From Bifidobacterium scaligerum (GTDB lineage: Bacteria > Actinomycetota > Actinomycetes > Actinomycetales > Bifidobacteriaceae), in NCBI RefSeq assembly GCF_002802865.1, contig NZ_PGLQ01000002.1:464726-528725 (forward strand): a stretch of 64,000 nucleotides of DNA, written 5' to 3'. The notes below the pieces were generated by a model, which had not been told where the DNA came from, made no database searches, and saw only the letters and a program-made list of their open reading frames with translations. The translations under genes and the position numbers were made by a program. Of the stretch, positions 18,986-26,382 are shown in pieces. Position 1 is the first letter of the stretch; each line of letters starts with the position of its first letter.

Positions 18986-19017
18986 AAGGGACTGCACATG
19001 ATTTTGTGCAGTCCCTT
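18986..19017 (-). terminator. gpmA terminator
   Basis: A perfect 13-bp stem (18986-18998 with 19005-19017) followed on the minus strand by TTTTTT. Confidence 0.92.
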
Positions 19018-19043
19018 GATGTCTTAAGCGCTAGCGCTTCAGA

Positions 19044-19784
19044 TCACTTCTGACCCTGAGCGGCGACGGCGGCGGCACCGGCAGCAGCAGCTTCCGGATC
19101 CAGGTACTCGCCACGCGGCTTGATCGGCTTGAAGTTCTCGTCCAGCTCGTACAGCAGCGGGATAGCGGTCGGGATGTTGACCTTGGCGATCTCTTCCTCG
19201 GACAGGTTATCCAGCATCTTGACGATGGCGCGCAGGCTGTTGCCGTGAGCGGCGATCAGGACGGTCTTGCCAGCCTTCAGCTCCGGCTCAATCGCGGACT
19301 TGAAGTACGGCTCAACGCGCTTGACCACATCAGCCAGGCACTCAGCTTCCGGAACCGGGTCGCCCACGTAACGCGGATCGTGGTTCTGGGCGTACTCATC
19401 GTTCGGATCGATCTCGGGCGGCGGGGTGGCGTAGGAACGACGCCACAGCATGAACTTCTCATCGCCGTACTCTTCGCGGATCTCAGTCTTGTTCTTGCCC
19501 TGCAGAGCGCCGTAGTGACGCTCGTTGAGACGCCAGTTGCGCTCAACCGGAATCCACAGACGGTCTGCGGCATCCAGCGCAATGTTGGCGGTGTTGATGG
19601 CGCGACGCAGCAGGGAGGTGAACACGATATCCGGAAGGACGTTCTTCTCCTTGAGCAGCTCGCCACCGCGCTTGGCTTCGGCTTCACCCTGTTCGGTCAG
19701 CGGAACGTCGACCCAGCCGGTGAACTGGTTGGTTTTATTCCATGCGCTCTGTCCATGACGGAGCAGTACTAGTTTGTAAGACAT
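19044..19784 (-). CDS. gpmA: 2,3-bisphosphoglycerate-dependent phosphoglycerate mutase
   Basis: A 246-residue histidine-phosphatase-fold enzyme that interconverts 3- and 2-phosphoglycerate in lower glycolysis, including the tail of the bifid shunt. The phospho-histidine is in LRHGQSAWN (about residue 9), the second histidine in AAHGNSLRA, and the insertion [13 protein letters not shown] is typical of GpmA. An Ala-rich tail ends the protein. The upstream region holds tandem repeats. It is monocistronic with its own terminator. Confidence 0.96.
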   Translation of the reverse strand: MSYKLVLLRHGQSAWNKTNQFTGWVDVPLTEQGEAEAKRGGELLKEKNVLPDIVFTSLLRRAINTANIALDAADRLWIPVERNWRLNERHYGALQGKNKTEIREEYGDEKFMLWRRSYATPPPEIDPNDEYAQNHDPRYVGDPVPEAECLADVVKRVEPYFKSAIEPELKAGKTVLIAAHGNSLRAIVKMLDNLSEEEIAKVNIPTAIPLLYELDENFKPIKPRGEYLDPEAAAAGAAAVAAQGQK

Positions 19785-19840
19785 ACGGCCAGTCTACCGC
19801 CCGAATAGCCCAAACACGAGCATTCGTCTTGTCCACTGTG

Positions 19841-19959
19841 CACTTTTCGCGCGAATATTACGTAAACTCCCCCAAATACATGCCCCCTCCCGCACTTTTC
19901 GCGCGAATAATGCGTAGACCTCCCAAATACATGTCCGATCCCACACTTTTCGTGCGAAT
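19841..19959. repeat. Tandem repeat, period about 52 bp, upstream of gpmA
   Basis: CACTTTTCGCGCGAAT occurs at 19841-19856 and 19893-19908, and with one change at 19944-19959, spaced 52 and 51 bases. Each copy holds TTCGCGCGAA or a near match, and the first two also share CCCAAATACATG. The repeats lie in the probable promoter region of gpmA. Confidence 0.8.
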
Positions 19960-19979
19960 CGGATGCTGAGATTGGATAT

Positions 19980-20948
19980 TCAAAGAACGGCGGCAACACC
20001 TACGGCTATGGCGAACAGCAGAGTCTGGCAACCGGCGGCGCCCAGCGCTGCGCGAAATTGGTGCCTGTATATGCTGAGCAACAGGCGAACGGATACCACT
20101 ATGCCGGCGAACGGCAATATGCCGCCCCACGGCATCCATAGGGTCACGCAGACATACAGACCAAGCAGCCACGCAGCCACCAAGCAAGCGATGAACAGCA
20201 TGACAGCACGGCGCTCCCCCAGCCGTACAGCCAGCGTGTATTTGCCATGCTGCTGATCCTCGGCTATGTCACGCAAATTGTTGACCATGAGCAGCATCGC
20301 GGCGTTCAGTCCGCAACAAACGGCTCCGCACACACCCAGCGCATCAACACTGCCGGTGAGCGCGTATTCGGTACCGAGCACTGCGGCGAGTCCGAAAAAC
20401 AGGAACACGCCGACTTCACCGAAGCCGGCATATCCGTACGGGTGCTTGCCACCGGTATAGAACCATCCGGCGATCAGGCTCGCCGCGCCGACCGCGAACA
20501 GCCACCATCCTTGTGCGATAAGAATCGCTGCGACACCGGCGGCGCACGCGATTGCCGCAGCGATCACGGCGGCGGCCAATACATACTTGGCCGGAACACC
20601 GGATGCGACCAGACGTTGTGGTTTGTTGGCAATCGCCGACGCTTCATCCGTATCACGTCCCTCGTCAGTGCCGCGAATACCATCGGAATAATCATTGGCA
20701 TAGTTGACGGCGATCTGCAGGAAGAGCGCGACGATCACACACAGAACGGCAACCGGCCAGAATCGATTTGTCAAGTCAGCCTGCAACGCTCGGCGCTCCA
20801 AGCATGCGGCCGGCACCGGATATATCTCGATACAGGTACCGAGCTGTTCGATACGCCGGACGGCCAGCGCCGCACCTACCAATACCGGCGCAATTGAGGC
20901 GGGCAAGGTTTTCGGGCGCAACCCGGTGAGCCATAAACGCAGATTCAT
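19980..20948 (-). CDS. menA: UbiA-family prenyltransferase, MenA-like
   Basis: A 322-residue polytopic enzyme with about eight helices, like 1,4-dihydroxy-2-naphthoate prenyltransferase of menaquinone synthesis. The Asp-rich prenyl-diphosphate sites are NYANDYSDG with RGTDEGRD, and RDIAEDQQHGKYTLAVRLG. A loop of about 30 residues (about 30-60) after the first helix is unusual. The ATG at 20948 is chosen; the frame extends to 21017. No other men gene is in the window. Bifidobacteria ferment, so its physiological product is uncertain. Confidence 0.82.
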   Translation of the reverse strand: MNLRLWLTGLRPKTLPASIAPVLVGAALAVRRIEQLGTCIEIYPVPAACLERRALQADLTNRFWPVAVLCVIVALFLQIAVNYANDYSDGIRGTDEGRDTDEASAIANKPQRLVASGVPAKYVLAAAVIAAAIACAAGVAAILIAQGWWLFAVGAASLIAGWFYTGGKHPYGYAGFGEVGVFLFFGLAAVLGTEYALTGSVDALGVCGAVCCGLNAAMLLMVNNLRDIAEDQQHGKYTLAVRLGERRAVMLFIACLVAAWLLGLYVCVTLWMPWGGILPFAGIVVSVRLLLSIYRHQFRAALGAAGCQTLLFAIAVGVAAVL

Positions 20949-21045
20949 GATTTCCACAGTAACCTTCACAGCGGCCCATCGTATGGACATCCATGGCATA
21001 ACAACAACTCCCCGCAACGAACAACGAGGGTCGCCACGGGGAGCA

Positions 21046-21085
21046 GGTTCATAGGTTCATAGATTCATAGATTCATAGGTTCATA
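21046..21085. repeat. Octanucleotide tandem repeat, five units
   Basis: Five consecutive copies of G(G/A)TTCATA occur between the MFS gene and menA, about 100 bases upstream of the menA start. A simple repeat of this kind can change copy number by slippage. Confidence 0.85.
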
Positions 21086-21187
21086 GATTGCAGGGGTGTA
21101 TAGTCGGCGCTTTACCAGCACGACGCTGCCGAGAGTATTACTCCCGTGCAGCGCACAGATCATGCACCGTCAAATCCTCTCAGGCTC

Positions 21188-22444
21188 TCAGCGGGTAGAG
21201 CCGTAGGACTTGAAGAAGACGCTGAGCAACGCCACATAAGCCACACCGACGGTCATGACGAGAATGGCGCCAAGCTGCATGCCCATCGCATCGGAAGCCA
21301 GTCCCATCAGCGGCGGGAAGATCGCGCCACCGATCAGACCGATCATCATCAGGCCGGAAACCTCGTTCTGGCGCTCCGGCAAGTGCAGCAGACCGGTGGT
21401 GAGCATAATCGAGAACACGTTCGCGTTGCCCATGCCCACGAAAGCGAGGCCGGCATATGCCAGCCACACCGGCATGCCATCGAATCCGGCGAACAGGATA
21501 AAGCACACCGAGGAAAGCACCATAAGCGCGCCGCAACCGCGAAGAATCTGCTTACGAGTGAACCGCTGCAGCAGTACGGACCCGGACAGGCAGCTCAGGG
21601 TGCGGAATGCGAAATAGACGCTGGTGGCACCGCCAGCGACTTCAATGCCCATGGACGAATGCTCCATCAGGATCTTCGGCGCGGTGGCGTTGATGCCGAC
21701 GTCTACGCCCACGTGGCACACGATGCCGAGGAAGCATAGCAGAATCACCGGGTTCTTGAGCAGCGCGAAGCAGCCGAGCACACTGGTCTTGCCGGAATCA
21801 GGAGCGTTCTCCTTGATATCGTCGAAGGCAAGCATGATGAACGCGAGAATCGCACATACCAGATAGATCGGGTACAACAGCCACCATTTGCCAAACGTGG
21901 TGGCGGCCCAACCGGCGATCAGCGGGGCGATGAACGAGGCGATGGCCTTGACGAACTGGCCGAAGGTGAGCATGCCGGCAAGTTTTTCGTCATGCGCCAG
22001 GTTGCCGACAAGCGGGTTGAGGGAGACCTGCATGAACGTATTGCCGATGCCCAACAGGCAGAACGAGGCGACGACGAAGACAAGCTGAACGGTTGCGGCC
22101 GGGATGAGATAGCCGACGATCGGCAGCAGACAGCCAAGCGCGGTGATCGCAATGGCAACGAGCACGGTCATACGGCGGCCGATACGGTTCATGAGCATGC
22201 CGGCCGGCACGGAGAGCACCAAGAACCAGAAGAAGGTCATGGTGGTGAAGATGTTGCTCACCGAGTCAGACAGCCCGAAGTCCGACTGCACGTAATTGGA
22301 AGCGGTGCCTACAAGGTCCACGAAGCCCATCACGAAGAAGGACATCATGACCGGCACGAGGACGGCGAAGGGGGCGCTGCCGAGTTTGTCGGCCTGAGCG
22401 TTCTGTGTCATCTCGTTCTGAGATGAGGCAGGCTTGAGGGTCAT
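21188..22444 (-). CDS. MFS transporter, fucose-permease (FHS) family
   Basis: A 418-residue, 12-helix permease. The N-terminal pattern PVMMSFFVMGFVDLVGTASNYVQSDF and the central GIGNTFMQVSLNPLVGNL resemble the fucose/glucose/galactose:H+ symporter family. The substrate is not predictable but is probably a sugar or related solute. The ATG at 22444 is preceded by GGAG five bases upstream. Expression appears to be controlled by a structured leader (promoter, leader frame, terminator, anti-Shine-Dalgarno). It lies downstream of lysS but is separated from it by a terminator. Confidence 0.85.
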   Translation of the reverse strand: MTLKPASSQNEMTQNAQADKLGSAPFAVLVPVMMSFFVMGFVDLVGTASNYVQSDFGLSDSVSNIFTTMTFFWFLVLSVPAGMLMNRIGRRMTVLVAIAITALGCLLPIVGYLIPAATVQLVFVVASFCLLGIGNTFMQVSLNPLVGNLAHDEKLAGMLTFGQFVKAIASFIAPLIAGWAATTFGKWWLLYPIYLVCAILAFIMLAFDDIKENAPDSGKTSVLGCFALLKNPVILLCFLGIVCHVGVDVGINATAPKILMEHSSMGIEVAGGATSVYFAFRTLSCLSGSVLLQRFTRKQILRGCGALMVLSSVCFILFAGFDGMPVWLAYAGLAFVGMGNANVFSIMLTTGLLHLPERQNEVSGLMMIGLIGGAIFPPLMGLASDAMGMQLGAILVMTVGVAYVALLSVFFKSYGSTR

Positions 22445-22446
22445 CG

Positions 22447-22644
22447 TTACTCCGATCTTGCTCTCTGGTTGCCAGGTACGCAAAAAAAGAACGACCTATC
22501 GACGAGTCGTTCTGCGGTCGGTAACGCCTCCGGAAAAACGGAGTAACGCCCTTTCTTTAACAAATCAATGATGGTAACGCCCTCTGTCGTCGCGACACGC
22601 GCGGCCACGAACCATGCCGACTGCCGCCGACTGCCTCGGCGCAT
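22447..22644 (-). CDS. Candidate 65-codon leader ORF of the FHS permease
   Basis: An open frame of 65 codons starts at ATG 22644 and ends with TAA two bases before the permease ATG. It runs through the terminator hairpin and through the Shine-Dalgarno of the permease. It begins arginine-rich (MRRGSRRQ) and has no recognised domain. Its position suits translation-coupled attenuation, but there is no strong ribosome-binding site (GAAGAAAC only), so coding is unproven. Confidence 0.35.
   Translation of the reverse strand: MRRGSRRQSAWFVAARVATTEGVTIIDLLKKGRYSVFPEALPTAERLVDRSFFFCVPGNQRARSE
22488..22513 (-). terminator. Intrinsic terminator inside the permease leader
   Basis: AGAACGAC (22506-22513, minus strand) pairs with GTCGTTCT (22488-22495), followed by seven T residues, 44 bases upstream of the permease start. 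Confidence 0.85.
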
Positions 22645-22666
22645 GTTTCTTCAGAATAGATTTCAC

Positions 22667-22695
22667 TTTTTAAGAGGATGCCAGAAGGACGTCAA
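22667..22695 (-). promoter_or_regulatory. Promoter of the FHS permease leader
   Basis: On the minus strand TTGACG (22690-22695), a 17-base spacer and TAAAAA (22667-22672) follow the lysS terminator and would start the leader near 22660. Confidence 0.55.
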
Positions 22696-22702
22696 TACAT
22701 GC

Positions 22703-22734
22703 AAAAAGGGCTCTACCATACGGCAGAACCCTTT
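22703..22734 (-). terminator. lysS terminator
   Basis: AAAGGG with an extended imperfect stem pairs with CCCTTT and is followed by T residues on the minus strand, 60 bases after the lysS stop. Confidence 0.8.
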
Positions 22735-22795
22735 GCGGACCTTGACTAAATCCGAAACCTCGCCAGAATCAGAAGGATCAGGAACAAAGCCCCAT

Positions 22796-24475
22796 TCAGT
22801 TCAACGGCTTGACCAGCGGGAAGGTGATGGTCTCGCGGATCGTGGCACCGGTCAGCGCGATAAGCAGTCGATCAATGCCCATGCCCATGCCGCCGGCCGG
22901 TGGCATACCTACGCCGAGTGCCTCCAGGAAGTCCTCATCAATGTCGCAGGCCTCCTCGTCGCCCGCCAGCGCATCCTTGGCCTGAGCCACGAAGCGCTCA
23001 CGCTGCACAACCGGATCGTTGAGCTCGGAGTAGCCGGTGGCCAGCTCGAAGCCGCGCACATAGAGATCCCACTTCTCCACCACGCCCGGCTTGTTGCGGT
23101 GGCCCTTGACCAAGGGGGAGGTTTCGACCGGGAAGTCGCGCACGAAGGTCGGCTCGTAGAGCTTGTCTTCATAGAAGTGCTCCCACAGGTGCTCGACGAG
23201 CTTGCCGTGGTTCTCCACATCGTCGCGTTCCACACCGAGCTTGTCGGCGATGGCGCCCAAGTGCTCCACAGAGGTGCCGGGATGCTCGGGGCCACCGTTC
23301 GGCACGATCTCCTCGCCAAGCGCCTCAGAGAGGGAGTCGTACATGCTGATCGTGCGCCATTCGCCACCGAAGTCGTATTCGGTGCCGTCCAGCAGCGTGA
23401 CTTTATGAGAGCCGTACACGTCCATGGCGGTCTTCTGCACCAGCTCCTTGACCAGCTGGCCAATGGAATCGTAAGTGCCATACGCCTGATAGGCTTCGAC
23501 CATCGTGAACTCGGGGGCATGCGTGGCGTCGACACCCTCGTTGCGGAAATCACGGTTGATCTCGAACACACGGTCGATGCCGCCGACCAGGCAACGCTTG
23601 AGGAACAGCTCGGGAGCGATACGCAGGTAGAGATCCAGATCGAAGGCGTTCATATGCGTGGTGAACGGACGGGCCGCCGCACCACCGTGCAGGGTCTGCA
23701 ACATCGGAGTTTCGACCTCAAGGAAGCCGTGATCATCGAAAGTGCGACGCAGGGAAGCCACGGCCTTGGAACGGTTGCGCACCATGTTGCGGATCTTCTC
23801 GTCCGCAATCATACCGATGTACGGCTTGCGGGTACGAGTATCCTCGTTCAGGTCCTTATGCAGGGCCGGCAGCGGCTGCAATGCCTTGGACGCTATGGCC
23901 CACTCGGTAGCGAACACGGACAGCTCGCCGGTCTTGGAAGCGATCACACGACCCTTGAGATACAGATGGTCGCCAAGGTCCACCAGCTGCTTGAACTGCT
24001 TCAGGGAATCAGCGCCGATCTCCTTCTTGGAAATCATGCCCTGAATCTTGGTGCCGTCGCCAGCGGACAACTGCACGAAGCACAGGCCGCCAGCGTTGCG
24101 CAGGAACAGAACACGGCCGGCGATGCCGACCATATCTTCGGTTTCCTGACCGGCTTCGAGCTTGCCATCGTACTTGGCGCGCACCTCCTCGATGGTGCTG
24201 GTGACGTCCAAATGCACCGGGTAAGGGGCAATGCCGGCGTTCAGCATCATAGCGCGCTTGGCCACACGCATCTGCACCTGCTCGGGGTGCGCCAACGGAC
24301 CGAATTCCTTATTGCTCGGGTCCACGGCCTCGTCCAGCGTGGCGCCAGCCTTGATCTTCTCGGTAATGGTGGCGTCCTGCTTGAGCAGCATTTCCGCACG
24401 CTCAACGGTGCTCATCTGCGGGACGGCCGGGGTTTCGTTCTCGGTATTCTCAGTATTTTCAACAACTTCAGCCAT
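22796..24475 (-). CDS. lysS: Lysyl-tRNA synthetase, class II
   Basis: A 559-residue class II synthetase that charges tRNA-Lys. The OB-fold anticodon domain covers about 70-190 (GIAGRVLFLRNAGGLCF). Motif 2 region FRNEGVDATHAPEFTMVE and motif 3 GMGMGIDRLLIALTG are intact. The N-terminus has an acidic extension of about 25 residues. GAAGAA lies upstream of the ATG. It is monocistronic, ending at its own terminator. Confidence 0.96.
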   Translation of the reverse strand: MAEVVENTENTENETPAVPQMSTVERAEMLLKQDATITEKIKAGATLDEAVDPSNKEFGPLAHPEQVQMRVAKRAMMLNAGIAPYPVHLDVTSTIEEVRAKYDGKLEAGQETEDMVGIAGRVLFLRNAGGLCFVQLSAGDGTKIQGMISKKEIGADSLKQFKQLVDLGDHLYLKGRVIASKTGELSVFATEWAIASKALQPLPALHKDLNEDTRTRKPYIGMIADEKIRNMVRNRSKAVASLRRTFDDHGFLEVETPMLQTLHGGAAARPFTTHMNAFDLDLYLRIAPELFLKRCLVGGIDRVFEINRDFRNEGVDATHAPEFTMVEAYQAYGTYDSIGQLVKELVQKTAMDVYGSHKVTLLDGTEYDFGGEWRTISMYDSLSEALGEEIVPNGGPEHPGTSVEHLGAIADKLGVERDDVENHGKLVEHLWEHFYEDKLYEPTFVRDFPVETSPLVKGHRNKPGVVEKWDLYVRGFELATGYSELNDPVVQRERFVAQAKDALAGDEEACDIDEDFLEALGVGMPPAGGMGMGIDRLLIALTGATIRETITFPLVKPLN

Positions 24476-24734
24476 GGTTCTTCAGTGTACGCAAGACCGG
24501 CGAATTCTCTATGCAGCCAATACGACAAGCCAATATCGATACGCCGCACCCGCCGCACTGGACTTAATCGCCGAGCATAATCACCGATGCGCAACCGCCG
24601 CATAGTCACCCATTACAGAAAAAACCAATCGCAATACAGTGGGAATCAGCGTCACAATCGTTGCAATTTCAGGCGACACGCCGTAATTTGTACAATCAGA
24701 CCCACATATCGTAAGCTGTACGACGTTGCCAAAA

Positions 24735-24808
<74 letters not shown>

Positions 24809-24813
24809 CAACC

Positions 24814-24851
24814 GAAAGGGACCTGCCGAAGAAATTCGGTAGGTCCCTTTC
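24814..24851 (+). terminator. tRNA-Pro terminator
   Basis: A 17-bp stem with one G-T pair (24814-24830 with 24835-24851) and four-base loop directly follows the tRNA. Confidence 0.88.
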
Positions 24852-24972
24852 TCCATATTCCAACCGATGTTCCTAATACCCCGCTAAGAGCGGAGCACAA
24901 GAACCGGCAAAGGACAATCTTCCTCCGTCCACAGCCCACCCACCAGCCGAAGAGCAACCAGAAGAGAGAACC

Positions 24973-26163
24973 ATGAAAAGAAGCTTGTTAGCGCTCGCTT
25001 CGGGCGCGTTCGTCCTCGGTGCCGCCGAGTTCGTAATGATGGGCATCCTTCCTCAGGCCGCGGCGGCGACCAACGTCGACATCCCCACCGCAGGCCACTA
25101 TATTTCCGCATATGCCATCGGCGTGTGTATCGGCACGTTGATTCTGGTGTTTGGCCGCAAGGTGCCACCGAAAAATCTCATCGTGCTCTTTATGGCTATT
25201 GCATTGACGGGCAACCTGCTTTCCGCGGTTTCCGTCAACGGCCCCATGCTCATCGCCGCACGCTTTATCTCCGGGCTTCCGCATGGCGCCTTCTTCGGCA
25301 CAGCCACGCTGATCGCCAAAACCCTTGCCGACAAAGGCAAGGAGGCGCAGTCCGTCGCGATGATGGTCACCGGGCAGACCGTAGCCAACATGCTCGGAGT
25401 GCCCGCCGGAACATTGATGGCAGAATTCCTCTCTTGGCGACTTGCGTTCGGCTTGCTGGCCGCATGGGCGGCAATGACGATTGTGCTGGCACTCGCTTGG
25501 ATACCATATGTCGCTCCGATCAAGGACGCTGGCATCACCGGCCAGTTCCGGTTCCTTACGCGCCGTGGCCCTTGGGTGATTCTGGCCGCCGTGTTCACCG
25601 GCAACGCCGGCATATTCTGCTGGTGGAGCTACGTCTCCCCCTGGCTGCAGAAGTCCGGTAACTGGCCGTCCGGCCTGGTGCCGCTACTCATGATGCTTGC
25701 CGGCTTCGGCATGGTGGTCGGCGGACTGATCGGCGGGCATATCACCGATCGTTGGCGTCACGCCGGAACCGCTGCGCTTGGTCAGGCGATTTCCTGCTTC
25801 GGCCTGTTGATGGTGTTCCTGCTGCCCGGTAACCAGATGACGTCTGCGATGCTCACGTTCCTCATTGCATTCGGACTGTTCTTCGTCTCCGCTCCGCAAC
25901 AGCTGCTGATGACCGAATCCGGACAGGGCGGCGGCGAACTTATCGCCGGTGCAGCGGTGCAGGTGGCGTTCAACTTCGGCAACGCGGTCGGCTCCATCGT
26001 GGGCGGTGCCATGCTTAATGCGTTCTCCATGCAGTACCGCTTCACCGGTCTGGGAGGTCTCCCGTTGGCCATTGTGGCCGTGGGACTGCTGGCATACTAC
26101 TCGTGGCGTTGCGAGACGAACACCGACGCCATTCACCGCATGCACGAAGTCAAGGTGGATTGA
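24973..26163 (+). CDS. MFS transporter, AraJ-like DHA1 family
   Basis: A 396-residue permease with 12 helices. The N-terminus LALASGAFVLGAAEFVMMGILP and the helix 4-5 signature RFISGLPHGAFFG are typical of the AraJ/DHA1 export proteins, which expel sugars, arabinose-related compounds or drugs. The real substrate is unknown. AAGAGAG precedes the ATG. It follows the tRNA-Pro terminator and has its own terminator, so it is a single-gene unit. Confidence 0.85.
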   Translation: MKRSLLALASGAFVLGAAEFVMMGILPQAAAATNVDIPTAGHYISAYAIGVCIGTLILVFGRKVPPKNLIVLFMAIALTGNLLSAVSVNGPMLIAARFISGLPHGAFFGTATLIAKTLADKGKEAQSVAMMVTGQTVANMLGVPAGTLMAEFLSWRLAFGLLAAWAAMTIVLALAWIPYVAPIKDAGITGQFRFLTRRGPWVILAAVFTGNAGIFCWWSYVSPWLQKSGNWPSGLVPLLMMLAGFGMVVGGLIGGHITDRWRHAGTAALGQAISCFGLLMVFLLPGNQMTSAMLTFLIAFGLFFVSAPQQLLMTESGQGGGELIAGAAVQVAFNFGNAVGSIVGGAMLNAFSMQYRFTGLGGLPLAIVAVGLLAYYSWRCETNTDAIHRMHEVKVD

Positions 26164-26273
26164 TTTCTACCGCTGACTACCGCTGACGGCATGCCCGCCC
26201 CCGCACCTTCCACATAGGGGAACTCGAAACATCAATGATGCTCCTCGCTTCCATAGCTCCCCTCAAACTCCGA

Positions 26274-26309
26274 CAATCGCCTGCTGAGAGCAAACTCACA
26301 GGCGATTTG
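26274..26309 (+). terminator. Terminator of the AraJ-like gene
   Basis: AATCGCCTG (26275-26283, minor offset possible) pairs with CAGGCGATT (26299-26307), followed by TGTTGT. Confidence 0.7.
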
Positions 26310-26382
26310 TTGTATGACGACGGCACCTTGCTCATAGACTTGCCCATAGACTGGTAGGAAAACGGGTTCAGGGAGGTACACC

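Larger units (their letters stand above)
22445..22660 (-). promoter_or_regulatory. Attenuator-like 5' leader of the FHS permease
   Basis: On the minus strand the leader has three GGCGTTAC-type repeats, then an intrinsic terminator. The sequence CGTTACTCCG (22539-22548) is a perfect 10-nt complement of CGGAGTAACG (22445-22454), which contains the permease Shine-Dalgarno. A competing local hairpin, CTCCG-loop-CGGAG, includes the same segment. This layout can switch both termination and translation. The ligand or signal is unknown. Confidence 0.6.

Noticed and set aside
22445..22660. Known riboswitch class in the FHS permease leader
   Set aside because: I looked for lysine, SAM, preQ1, purine, TPP and T-box hallmarks and found none, so no class name is given.
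22568..24580. 670-codon open frame antisense to lysS
   Set aside because: The high-GC third-position bias of lysS keeps the opposite strand open. It has no domain, no ribosome-binding site and no independent promoter.
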